Origin: an uncultured Blautia sp.
Lineage (GTDB): Bacteria > Bacillota > Clostridia > Lachnospirales > Lachnospiraceae
Assembly (NCBI GenBank): GCA_900541985.1
Contig: UQLX01000011.1
Span: forward strand, 3,241 to 67,240
Direction of reading: 5' to 3'
DNA length: 64,000 bases
Part shown: piece by piece, positions 19,008-27,052 of the stretch
Numbering within the stretch: the first letter of the stretch is position 1
Layout of the letters: every line of letters starts with the position of its first letter
The notes under the pieces: generated by a model
Seen by the model: the letters and a program-made list of their open reading frames with translations, nothing else
Databases searched by the model: none
Told to the model about the DNA's origin: nothing
Made by a program: the position numbers and the translations under genes

Positions 19008-20318
19008 TTATTCTTCTGTAAGAATTACATCAAGCACGGTATCTGTCTGATCCGGAAGAACAGGATCCAGTCCCAGATCTGCAAATACAATATCCGGATA
19101 ATCGCTGTGTACCCAGCTGTTGGATACCGGAACCTCTGCTCCGGATGCCAGATATCGGATTGCCTTTAAACGGTTCTTCGGAACCCCCAGAAGAGGTACC
19201 GGACCAATCGTATTCTCAAAAAGATGGAAATATAAATGATTTCCTTTAGATGTAATGCGTCCGTAATCCGGTTTATCCAGCTGAGACTTACCACATCCGT
19301 AAATACTCTCTCCGTTTTTCTTCATCCATCTGCCGATTTCCTGAAGGATCTTCATGGATTCCTCAGGAATATTTCCTCTGGCGTCCGGTCCTACATTAAG
19401 GATCAGGTTTCCACCCTTGGACACACATTCCACCAGCTTTTTGATCAGCATAGAAGCCGGTTTATAGAAATGGTCTGTTGCACAGTATCCCCAGTGATTG
19501 TTCATGGTAAAACATGCTTCCCAGGCAATGTCATTTCCCTCTGCATCCTGGATTCCATTTGGCGGAATCATCTGCTCCGGACTTACAAAATCTCCATGAT
19601 ATGGAGTCGGCTTACATTCTGCCAGTGATCCGTAACCTTCTCCACTTACTTCCAGACGGTTGTCAATGATCACCTCCGGCTGAAGGCTGCGTACCATGTT
19701 CATAAGCTCTGTTGCCTTCCACGCCTCTCCCCTGAGATCATCATAGGAGAAATCAAACCAGAGGATATCGATCTTTCCGTAATTGGTACAGATTTCACGG
19801 ATCTGATTGTGCATATATGTCAGATAATTATCAAAATTACGGTTGTCATTTTTGTATGCCGGATTATTTCTCATTGGATGCTGTCTGTCTCCATAATGAG
19901 GGTAATCGTCGTGATACCAGTCTATAATGGTGAAATAAATACCGACCTTCAGTCCTTCTGCGCGTACCGCTTCTACATATTCTTTTACAAGGTCACGTCC
20001 GCATTTGGTATTTGTGGATTTAAAATCTGTATACTGGCTGTCAAAAAGGCAGAATCCGTCATGATGCTTTGCTGTCAAAACTACATATTTCATTCCGGCT
20101 TCCTTTGCTGCGCGGGCCCAGGCTCTCGGATCGTAATCAACGGGATCAAACTCATCAAAGTATTTCATATACTCTTCTTTTGTGATCTCTTCCTCGCTTC
20201 TTACCCACTCGCCTCTGGCAGGAATGGAATACAGCCCCCAGTGGATGAACATTCCAAATCTTGCGTCAAGGTACCATTCCATTCTTTTGTTGTACTCTTC
20301 TCTGTTAAATGTGTACAT
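19008..20318 (-). CDS. GH29 alpha-L-fucosidase, cytoplasmic
   Basis: This glycoside hydrolase family 29 enzyme removes L-fucose from glycans by a retaining mechanism. The 436-residue protein begins with RFGMFIHWGLYSIPARGEWV, has TAKHHDGFCLF, and carries the nucleophile Asp189 in DILWFDFSY. Glu267 in WEACFTMNNHWGY is in the position expected for the acid/base. There is no signal peptide, so it must act on imported substrate, unlike many secreted gut fucosidases. It lacks a separate C-terminal lectin-like module beyond the small beta-domain. It lies 21 bp after the transporter ATPase gene, tying fucosidase action to the importer. Confidence 0.93.
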   Translation of the reverse strand: MYTFNREEYNKRMEWYLDARFGMFIHWGLYSIPARGEWVRSEEEITKEEYMKYFDEFDPVDYDPRAWARAAKEAGMKYVVLTAKHHDGFCLFDSQYTDFKSTNTKCGRDLVKEYVEAVRAEGLKVGIYFTIIDWYHDDYPHYGDRQHPMRNNPAYKNDNRNFDNYLTYMHNQIREICTNYGKIDILWFDFSYDDLRGEAWKATELMNMVRSLQPEVIIDNRLEVSGEGYGSLAECKPTPYHGDFVSPEQMIPPNGIQDAEGNDIAWEACFTMNNHWGYCATDHFYKPASMLIKKLVECVSKGGNLILNVGPDARGNIPEESMKILQEIGRWMKKNGESIYGCGKSQLDKPDYGRITSKGNHLYFHLFENTIGPVPLLGVPKNRLKAIRYLASGAEVPVSNSWVHSDYPDIVFADLGLDPVLPDQTDTVLDVILTEE

Positions 20319-20339
20319 GGCCTTCCTCCTGTAGGAAAT

Positions 20340-21323
20340 TTATTTTGTTGTCTCCTGAATATCCGGATAGTGACATTTTACAATATGTCCCGGTGCGATC
20401 TCTACCGGCTGCGGACGCTCGCATTTACATTTTTCTGTGCAGTAAGGACATCTTGTATGGAACAGACATCCGCTTGGCGGATTACTTGGGCTTGGAAGAT
20501 CACCCTGAAGGATGATACGGCTGGATTTCTTCTCCGGATCCGGGATCGGAACTGCAGAGAGAAGCGCTCTTGTATACGGATGTCTTGGATTTGCATAAAG
20601 TTCTTTTTTCGGCGCTGTCTCTACAATTGTTCCAAGATACATTACACCGATTCTGTCTGAAATCATCTCGACTACACTAAGGTCATGAGAGATAAACAGA
20701 TAGGTAAGGTTATAATCCTTCTGCAGCTGCTGCAGAAGATTCAGTACCTGTGCCTGGATAGAAACGTCCAGTGCAGATACCGGCTCATCGGCAATGATCA
20801 GCTTCGGCTGTACGGTAAGCGCTCTGGCAATACCGATACGCTGACGCTGGCCGCCGGAAAACTCATGAGGATAACGTTCTCCGTGAGAAGGACTTAAGCC
20901 TACGACGCCAAGCAGCTCATGGACTTTTTTCAGTCTCTCTCCTGCAGTCATGTTAGTATGGATCAGGAGAGGCTCTCCGATCAGATCCTGTACCTTCATT
21001 CTCGGGTTCAGAGAGCCATAAGGATCCTGGAATACCATCTGAATCTCAGATCTTAAAGGACGCATCTCATTGTCAGAGATTTTTGAAATATCCTTACCCT
21101 GGAACCAGATCTCACCCTGATCCGGTGCGATCAGATGATCAATCAGTTTACCGGTTGTGGATTTACCACAGCCGGACTCTCCTACCAGAGAGAAAGTTTC
21201 TCCCGGCATAATGTCAAAGGAAACGTCGTTTACGGCATGAACGAATTTTTTCTTGCCGAACATCCCCTTATTTGCAGAAAATGTTTTTGATATATTTTTT
21301 ACAGATACTAATGCTTCGCTCAT
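20340..21323 (-). CDS. Dpp/Opp-type ABC transporter ATP-binding protein (DppF/OppF-like)
   Basis: This 327-residue nucleotide-binding subunit shows Walker A GESGCGKST, signature SGGQRQRIGIA and Walker B LIIADEPVSALD. The C-terminal oligopeptide-transporter extension has the cysteine cluster CLFHTRCPYCTEKC, often an iron-sulfur or zinc site in this family. It pairs with the OppD-like ATPase encoded 6 bp upstream to drive the DppB/DppC channel. Immediate coupling to the fucosidase gene suggests the cargo is a fucosylated oligosaccharide or glycopeptide instead of a plain peptide. Confidence 0.93.
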   Translation of the reverse strand: MSEALVSVKNISKTFSANKGMFGKKKFVHAVNDVSFDIMPGETFSLVGESGCGKSTTGKLIDHLIAPDQGEIWFQGKDISKISDNEMRPLRSEIQMVFQDPYGSLNPRMKVQDLIGEPLLIHTNMTAGERLKKVHELLGVVGLSPSHGERYPHEFSGGQRQRIGIARALTVQPKLIIADEPVSALDVSIQAQVLNLLQQLQKDYNLTYLFISHDLSVVEMISDRIGVMYLGTIVETAPKKELYANPRHPYTRALLSAVPIPDPEKKSSRIILQGDLPSPSNPPSGCLFHTRCPYCTEKCKCERPQPVEIAPGHIVKCHYPDIQETTK

Positions 21324-21329
21324 GACCGA

Positions 21330-22313
21330 TCACGCCTCCTTTCCAAGTTCTTTAAAATGATGACATCTGCATTTATGGATGCCGTTTACAACCTCAAGCT
21401 CCGGTTCCTTTTCTCTGCAGATATCTGTTGCATATTTACATCTTGGTGCAAATTTACATCCCTTCGGCATAACGGAAAGATCCGGCACGCTTCCCGGGAT
21501 AGACGGAAGAGATTCCACTCCGCTGCCAAGCTTCGGTACAGAAGCGATCAGTCCCTGTGTATATGGATGCTTCGGAGCTGCAAACAGTTCTTTTACCGGA
21601 GCCTCCTCTACGATACGTCCCGCATACATAACAACCACACGGCTGCACATTTCTGCAACAACACCAAGGTCATGGGTAATCATCAGGATACCCGTATTTT
21701 TCTTTTCACGGATTTCTTCCATCAGTTCCAGGATCTGTGCCTGAATGGTAACGTCAAGGGCTGTGGTCGGCTCGTCTGCGATCAGAAGCTCCGGCTCACA
21801 GGACATTGCCATAGCGATCATAACTCGCTGGCACATACCTCCGGAAAGCTGATGGGGATAACTTTTAAGCGTCATCTCCGGCTCCGGGATACCTACGGAT
21901 TTCAGAACGTCAAAAGCTCTCTGGTGCGCCTGCTCCTTACTGAAATCATTATGAAGGAGGATTGCCTCAGTAAGCTGTTTCTCGATTTTCATACATGGAT
22001 TCAGGGAGTTCATTGGCTCCTGGAAGATCATTGCCACTTCTCTTCCGCGGATATTTCTCATTCCCTTTTTATCTTCTTTGAGAAGGTCTGTTCCATTCAG
22101 GATCACTTCTCCGTTGGATATCTTACTGTTTCTCGCCAGAAGACGCATAACGGACAGGGAGGTAACGGATTTACCGCATCCGGACTCTCCTACCAGACCA
22201 AGGATTTCTCCTCTGTTAATGGAAAAGGATACATTGTTTACCGCTGTTACCCATGTCTTGTCCCGCTTAAATTCTGTGCGGAGATTTTTTACTTCTAATA
22301 ATTTTTCTGCCAT
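21330..22313 (-). CDS. Dpp/Opp-type ABC transporter ATP-binding protein (DppD/OppD-like)
   Basis: The second nucleotide-binding subunit (327 residues) has Walker A GESGCGKSV, signature LSGGMCQRVMIAMAM and Walker B LLIADEPTTALD. GCKFAPRCKYATDIC is the C-terminal cysteine cluster. The order DppB, DppC, DppD, DppF is the standard one for this importer class. The ATG has AGGAGGGAG upstream and the gene starts 12 bp after the DppC stop. Confidence 0.93.
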   Translation of the reverse strand: MAEKLLEVKNLRTEFKRDKTWVTAVNNVSFSINRGEILGLVGESGCGKSVTSLSVMRLLARNSKISNGEVILNGTDLLKEDKKGMRNIRGREVAMIFQEPMNSLNPCMKIEKQLTEAILLHNDFSKEQAHQRAFDVLKSVGIPEPEMTLKSYPHQLSGGMCQRVMIAMAMSCEPELLIADEPTTALDVTIQAQILELMEEIREKKNTGILMITHDLGVVAEMCSRVVVMYAGRIVEEAPVKELFAAPKHPYTQGLIASVPKLGSGVESLPSIPGSVPDLSVMPKGCKFAPRCKYATDICREKEPELEVVNGIHKCRCHHFKELGKEA

Positions 22314-22325
22314 GGTTTCTCCCTC

Positions 22326-23228
22326 CTAGTTCATCTTCGGATCCAGAGTATCTCTGAGTCCATCGCCCAGCAGGTTAAATGCCAGAACAGTAAGGAAGAT
22401 CAGGATACCCGGGAACAGTACCATATGAGGAGCTGTGTTCAGGTAGTTACGTCCAAGTGAAAGCATAGCGCCCCAGTCCGGCTCTGTAACATTTGCTCCA
22501 AATCCCAGGAAGCTAAGAGAGGATGCAGCCAGGATTGCAGTACCGATACGCATGGTAAAGTTTACGATCATGGACTGGATCGTTCCCGGGAATACATGTA
22601 CAAACAGGATTCGGCTGTTTTTACATCCCAGAGACCTTGCAACCTCTACATAAAGAGACTGTTTTACTGAAATAGTGGCGCTTCGTATGATACGGGCAAA
22701 GGACGGCACCGTAAACACTGCGACAGCGATCATAACGTTTACCATACCAGGTCCGATAATTGCAACGACTGCAATTGCAAGAAGGATGTCCGGAAATGCA
22801 AAAAGCACATCACAGCATCTCATGATCAGGGAATCTACAAACCCGCCATAGAAGCCTGCAATCAGTCCCAAAACAACTCCGCCTGCTGTTCCGATCACTG
22901 TAGCGATCAGCGCACAGGAAAGAGATAATCTGGAACCTACCATCAGACGGCTGAATACGTCCTGACCAAATTCGTCAGTACCCCAGATATGAGCAGCACT
23001 TGGTCCCTGAAGAAGGGCTGTGTAATCCGGCTGATCCGGTGCATAAGGAACTACAAACGGCGCGATGATCGCCATTAAGATAATAAACAATATAAAAATA
23101 AGAGAAAACACTGCTGTTTTACGCTTCATAAACTTTTTGGTAAATTCTTTTACCTTACTCTGCGCTTTAGGAAGCTCTTCAGCAGCAGCAAATTTGTTCT
23201 GGTCTAAATTTGTATTTGTCTGTGCCAT
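22326..23228 (-). CDS. Dpp/Opp-type ABC transporter permease (DppC-like)
   Basis: The 300-residue permease has an N-terminal cytoplasmic segment, a first helix at about residues 38-60 (the OppC_N domain) and five more helices. The ATPase-docking EAA-type loop appears around VEVARSLGCKNSRILFVHVFP. GTDEFGQDVFSRLM is a family hallmark. It forms the membrane channel with the DppB-like protein encoded 11 bp upstream. Confidence 0.92.
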   Translation of the reverse strand: MAQTNTNLDQNKFAAAEELPKAQSKVKEFTKKFMKRKTAVFSLIFILFIILMAIIAPFVVPYAPDQPDYTALLQGPSAAHIWGTDEFGQDVFSRLMVGSRLSLSCALIATVIGTAGGVVLGLIAGFYGGFVDSLIMRCCDVLFAFPDILLAIAVVAIIGPGMVNVMIAVAVFTVPSFARIIRSATISVKQSLYVEVARSLGCKNSRILFVHVFPGTIQSMIVNFTMRIGTAILAASSLSFLGFGANVTEPDWGAMLSLGRNYLNTAPHMVLFPGILIFLTVLAFNLLGDGLRDTLDPKMN

Positions 23229-23239
23229 ATTTTTTCCTC

Positions 23240-24160
23240 CTAGTTATAGCGAATTTTCGGGTTGATCACTCCATAGAGAACGTCCACGATCAGGTTGATC
23301 ACAATATACTCTGCCGCAAAGAAAAGAAGCAGGGCCTGTACTACCTTATAATCACGGAAGTTAATGGAATCTACCAGAAGACGGCCAAGGCCCGGAATGG
23401 AGAATACAGTTTCTGCCATAACGGAACCGGAAAGAAGACCGCCGATCTGAAGTCCGGCAACAGTGATGATCTCAATCAGAGAGTTTTTAAATGCATGACG
23501 CATAACGACAAGGGTTTCCTTTAAGCCTTTTGCGCGAGCCGTACGTACATAATCCTCACGCATGGTTTCCAGCATGGTAGATCTTGTAAATCTTCCAAGC
23601 ACAGCCATAATTCCGGCTCCCATGGTAAGGGATGGAAGTATGTAGCTCTGCCAGGAATCCAGACCTCCTGTAGGCAGCCAGTTAAGAGCAACCGAAAATC
23701 CCTGTATCAATTCCAATCCCAGCCAGAAGCTTGGAACGGATATACCTGAAATTGCAATGATCATTCCGATATAATCAAGAGATCTTCCATGGAATACCGC
23801 TGAAATGATACCAAGGGCAATTCCAATGATCGTTGCCCAGATCATGGCGGATATTGTCAGCATAATTGTCGGTTTCATTCTTGGAGCGATTGTCTCAACA
23901 ACAGTTTTTCCGTTTTTTACAGAATCTCCAAGATCTCCTGTAAAAAGACCTTTCATGTAATTTCCATACTGAACAAGCAGAGGATCGTTTAATCCCAGCT
24001 GTTCTCTTACTACTTCTACATCTTCTTTTGTTGCATCCTGACCCGCGATCATTCTGGCCGGATCGCCCGGAATCATGTGGATGAACATAAATACCACAAA
24101 TGAAATTACAAGCAGGAGTGGGATTGCGCTTACTACACGCTTACAAAAATATTTACCCAT
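23240..24160 (-). CDS. Dpp/Opp-type ABC transporter permease (DppB-like)
   Basis: The protein has 306 residues from the ATG at 24160, which has GGAGGT eight bases upstream; an in-frame start at 24256 would lie inside the upstream hairpin region. The N-terminus MGKYFCKRVVSAIPLLLVIS is the typical first helix, followed by HMIPGDPARMIAG. The EAA loop is YVRTARAKGLKETLVVMRHAF. It is separated from the binding-protein gene by 200 bp containing a long stem-loop, which probably sets the usual excess of binding protein over channel. Confidence 0.93.
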   Translation of the reverse strand: MGKYFCKRVVSAIPLLLVISFVVFMFIHMIPGDPARMIAGQDATKEDVEVVREQLGLNDPLLVQYGNYMKGLFTGDLGDSVKNGKTVVETIAPRMKPTIMLTISAMIWATIIGIALGIISAVFHGRSLDYIGMIIAISGISVPSFWLGLELIQGFSVALNWLPTGGLDSWQSYILPSLTMGAGIMAVLGRFTRSTMLETMREDYVRTARAKGLKETLVVMRHAFKNSLIEIITVAGLQIGGLLSGSVMAETVFSIPGLGRLLVDSINFRDYKVVQALLLFFAAEYIVINLIVDVLYGVINPKIRYN

Positions 24161-24223
24161 CGTATTACCTCCAGTCTGATAGTTATAAAAATTCTTTTCT
24201 GTGTCATGTACCGCACAGGAAAA

Positions 24224-24277
24224 GAAACTGCCGTCCGCACATCTGTGAATGGTCACAGACGGCTGAACGGCAGTTTC
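24224..24277 (-). terminator. long intercistronic stem-loop between binding-protein and permease genes
   Basis: An 11 bp perfect outer stem (24224-24234 with 24267-24277, GAAACTGCCGT and ACGGCAGTTTC) encloses a second 7 bp hairpin (24242-24248 with 24253-24259). On the minus strand it is followed by TTTCTTTTCC, so partial termination is possible. It can also protect the 3' end of the upstream message. Either way it would give more binding protein than permease. Confidence 0.6.
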
Positions 24278-24360
24278 CTATTCAGAACGTCTTCGTTCTG
24301 TCATATTTCGCTGCGGCGCCTGTCGCCCCAGTTATCTATTCATTTTTATATCTGTATTCC

Positions 24361-25971
24361 TTACTGTGCAAGCTCTGCATGTGTAAAGTTAAATGCTCCG
24401 TCCGGAGATACATATGCGCCTGACAGATAAGATTTTGCTGCATACAGAATCTGATCGTTTCCAAGGAAGAGCCACGGAGCTGCTTCCCATGCGATTGTCT
24501 GTGCTTCGCCGTAGATCTCAGCCTGTTTATCCGGATCAGCGGTTGCAAGACCTTCGTCAAGAAGCTTATCAAAGTCTTCGTTTACATAGTATGCAGTGTT
24601 AGCACTTGTAGGAGGTACCATGCTGCTGTGAAGCAGAGAACGAACAGATCCGTCCATAGTAAAGTCAGATGCAGACCAGTTTACATACCACATATTGATC
24701 TCTGCGTCTTCTTTTTCTACATAGATCTTATCACTGATTGTAGCCGGTTCCATTGGAAGAACTTCTACATCAATGTTGATCTGGGAAAGCATCTGTTTAA
24801 TGAATGTCATACCCTTAACTTCCTGAGTTGTATTGTCTCCCCAGAGAGTAAGCTTGAATCCGTCTTCATAACCAGCTTCTTTCATAAGCTCTTTTGCTTT
24901 TTCTACGTCATAAGTATAAGGAGTCTGCTCCTTGTATCCTCCGATAATGGAAGGAACGATAGAGGTTGCAGGTTTTGCATATCCGGAATACATCAGCTGA
25001 ATGTATGCATCTTTGTCTATAGCATAGTTCATAGCCTGACGTACTTTTTCATCTTTCAGTTCCGGAAGATCCATGTTCAGAGTTACATATCTCATGATAT
25101 TGGAATCTGCTGCAAGAACATTTACATCGTCATTGCTCTGGATTGCTGCGATCTGATCTGCAGGCATCGGATAAACAAGATCTGCCTCGCCGGTCTGCAG
25201 CATAGCGGTACGGGAACCTGCCTCTGGTACCTCTTTAATGGTAACAGTATCTACAGAAGCTTTTTCTCCCCAGTAATCTTCATTGCGTTCAAAGGTTGTA
25301 TGATCTCCCTCTTCCCACTCTGTACAGATGAACGGGCCTGTTCCTACCGGATGGTTCATGATATCATTACCATATTCCTCAAGAGCAGCCGGGCTGATCA
25401 TGCAGAACTGACTCATACGGTTGATAAACGGAGACCATGCTTCTGCAAGCTTAAATACAACTGTATAATCATCCGGTGTTTCAATGCTCTCTACACGGAA
25501 TTTCTCTGTTCCGTCCGGCTGAGCTACAACATAAGTTCTTCTCTGACGAAGCTTGTTCTCCGGATCAATGATACGCTCATAGTTCGCAACTACAGCTGCT
25601 GCGTTAAAGTCTGTTCCATCGGAGAACTTAACGCCCTCACGCAGATGGAAAGTATAAGTAAGAGAATCCTCAGAAACCTCCCAGGATTCTGCCAGCTGTC
25701 CTTCCAGCTCCTGATCTTTATTAAATGCTACCAGCATTTCATAGCATCCGCGGGTTGCAGAAATAGCGTTTGTGTCAGGAATGTTTGCCGGATCCATGGA
25801 ACTTACGCTTCCCTCAATAGCGATCACCAGATCGTTATCACCGGATTTTGCGTCTGTGTTTGTTGCCTTTACTGCGTATCCGTCTTCTGCCGCTGCGAAT
25901 ACTGTTGTGCCCATAGACAGAGTCATAACGCCTGCCAGAAGGGCTGTGAGAACTTTTTTGCGATTCTTCAT
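24361..25971 (-). CDS. ABC transporter substrate-binding protein (family 5), non-lipoprotein signal peptide
   Basis: This 536-residue solute-binding protein (SBP_bac_5) should capture the cargo of the Dpp-type importer. The mature region shows SSMDPANIPDTNAISATRG, VKFSDGTDFNAAAVVANYER and HPVGTGPFICTEWEEG, all typical. The signal peptide is MKNRKKVLTALLAGVMTLSM followed by GTTVFAAAED, with a signal peptidase I type AxA cleavage site near residue 26 and no Cys lipobox. Most Gram-positive binding proteins are lipid-anchored, so this one may be anchored differently or released. It has a strong ribosome-binding site (AAGGAGAG) and promoter, and leads the gene train. Confidence 0.92.
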   Translation of the reverse strand: MKNRKKVLTALLAGVMTLSMGTTVFAAAEDGYAVKATNTDAKSGDNDLVIAIEGSVSSMDPANIPDTNAISATRGCYEMLVAFNKDQELEGQLAESWEVSEDSLTYTFHLREGVKFSDGTDFNAAAVVANYERIIDPENKLRQRRTYVVAQPDGTEKFRVESIETPDDYTVVFKLAEAWSPFINRMSQFCMISPAALEEYGNDIMNHPVGTGPFICTEWEEGDHTTFERNEDYWGEKASVDTVTIKEVPEAGSRTAMLQTGEADLVYPMPADQIAAIQSNDDVNVLAADSNIMRYVTLNMDLPELKDEKVRQAMNYAIDKDAYIQLMYSGYAKPATSIVPSIIGGYKEQTPYTYDVEKAKELMKEAGYEDGFKLTLWGDNTTQEVKGMTFIKQMLSQINIDVEVLPMEPATISDKIYVEKEDAEINMWYVNWSASDFTMDGSVRSLLHSSMVPPTSANTAYYVNEDFDKLLDEGLATADPDKQAEIYGEAQTIAWEAAPWLFLGNDQILYAAKSYLSGAYVSPDGAFNFTHAELAQ

Positions 25972-26150
25972 AAGTCTCTCTCCTTTTTCTTGGTATATTT
26001 GTTAATAAGTTACAATTTCGTTATGAAATACGGGTACAAAAAAAGCATCTCTTATTTTTTGCGTTTTGCAATGTTCTTATTAATCTAATCCGGATCCAAA
26101 CATGCCCCTTTGCATACTCATAAAAATGCTTCTCTTAACTTGATGTACTC

Positions 26151-26179
26151 AGTATAACAATATTCTACATATTTGTCAA
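26151..26179 (-). promoter_or_regulatory. strong sigma-A promoter of the transporter/fucosidase train
   Basis: On the minus strand a perfect -35 TTGACA (26174-26179) and a -10 TATACT (26151-26156) are separated by 17 bp. The predicted leader to the binding-protein start is about 170 nt, long enough for post-transcriptional control, but I see no known riboswitch in it. Of the 390 bp gap (25972-26362), the rest is very AT-rich and contains only the terminator of the preceding two-component operon. Confidence 0.8.
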
Positions 26180-26321
26180 TTATTTTTTATCATTTTTTAT
26201 TGATTTTTATTGTTTTATCCTGTTTTTATTTGGTAAATAAGTGGAAACGCGCCAAAACAATACAAATCAAATTATCTTCTTTTGTAATAAGAGTCAGATA
26301 CATCCGATTATGGAAAAATAC

Positions 26322-26356
26322 ACAAAAACGGACCGGCGATTATCTCTCCGGTCCAG
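26322..26356 (-). terminator. intrinsic terminator of the two-component operon
   Basis: A perfect 7 bp GC-rich stem (GGACCGG 26330-26336 with CCGGTCC 26348-26354) is followed on the minus strand by GTTTTTGTG. It lies 9 bp after the response-regulator stop. Confidence 0.85.
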
Positions 26357-26362
26357 ATTCTT

Positions 26363-27052
26363 TCATACCTTAAATCGGTATCCCACTCCCCAGATTGTCT
26401 CAATATACTGAGGTTTCGCGGTATTAAATTCAATTTTTTCTCTGATCTTTTTGATATGGACAGTGACCGTGGCAATATCTCCCACAGATTCCATTGCCCA
26501 GATCTCCCGGAACAGCTCATCTTTGGTAAACACACGATTTGGATTTTCTGCAAGGAAAGTAAGAAGATCAAATTCCTTGGTCGTAAAAGTGGTCTCCTCT
26601 CCGTTTACCCAGACGCGCCGTGCCGTCTTGTCGATCTTGATGCCACGGATCTCAATGATATCATTCTTCACTGCGCTGGAGCCTACCAGACGGTTATAAC
26701 GTTCCATATGTGCCTTCACCCTTGCCACCAGTTCGCTGGGACTGAAAGGCTTGGTCATGTAATCGTCCGCCCCAAGCCCAAGACCACGGATCTTGTCAAT
26801 GTCATCTTTTTTGGCAGAGACCATAATGATCGGTGTGTTTTTTTCCTGACGGACCTGTTTGCAGATATCAAATCCATCCACCTCAGGAAGCATCAGATCC
26901 AGAATGATCAGATCATATTCTTCCTTCATGGCTTTTTCCAGTCCTGTATCTCCTCTGTTTGCAATTTCCACTTCAAATCCGGAAAGCTCCAGATAGTCTT
27001 TTTCAAGGTCTGCAATCGCCTCTTCATCTTCAATGATCAGTATCTTGCTCAT
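26363..27052 (-). CDS. OmpR/PhoB-family response regulator
   Basis: The 229-residue protein has a receiver domain with phospho-acceptor Asp52 (LIILDLMLPEVDGFD), the acidic pocket in IIEDEEA, and the conserved Lys in DDYMTKPFSP. The C-terminal winged helix (residues about 130-229) contains FTTKEFDLLTFLAENPNRVFT and ends in the typical TIWGVGYRFKV. It overlaps the histidine-kinase gene by 4 bp, so the two form a pair. Target genes are not evident; the adjacent transporter train has its own promoter and a DeoR regulator. Confidence 0.93.
   Translation of the reverse strand: MSKILIIEDEEAIADLEKDYLELSGFEVEIANRGDTGLEKAMKEEYDLIILDLMLPEVDGFDICKQVRQEKNTPIIMVSAKKDDIDKIRGLGLGADDYMTKPFSPSELVARVKAHMERYNRLVGSSAVKNDIIEIRGIKIDKTARRVWVNGEETTFTTKEFDLLTFLAENPNRVFTKDELFREIWAMESVGDIATVTVHIKKIREKIEFNTAKPQYIETIWGVGYRFKV

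Noticed and set aside
24628..26088. Long plus-strand open frame (486 codons) opposite the substrate-binding protein gene
   Set aside because: It is antisense to a clear family-5 binding protein, has no ribosome-binding site and its translation is Cys/Phe/Ser-rich without domain patterns. It is a shadow of codon use.
26240..26257. cre-like sequence (TGGAAACGCGCCA) upstream of the transporter promoter
   Set aside because: Several consensus positions of the CcpA site are wrong and it lies upstream of the -35, so it is too weak to call.
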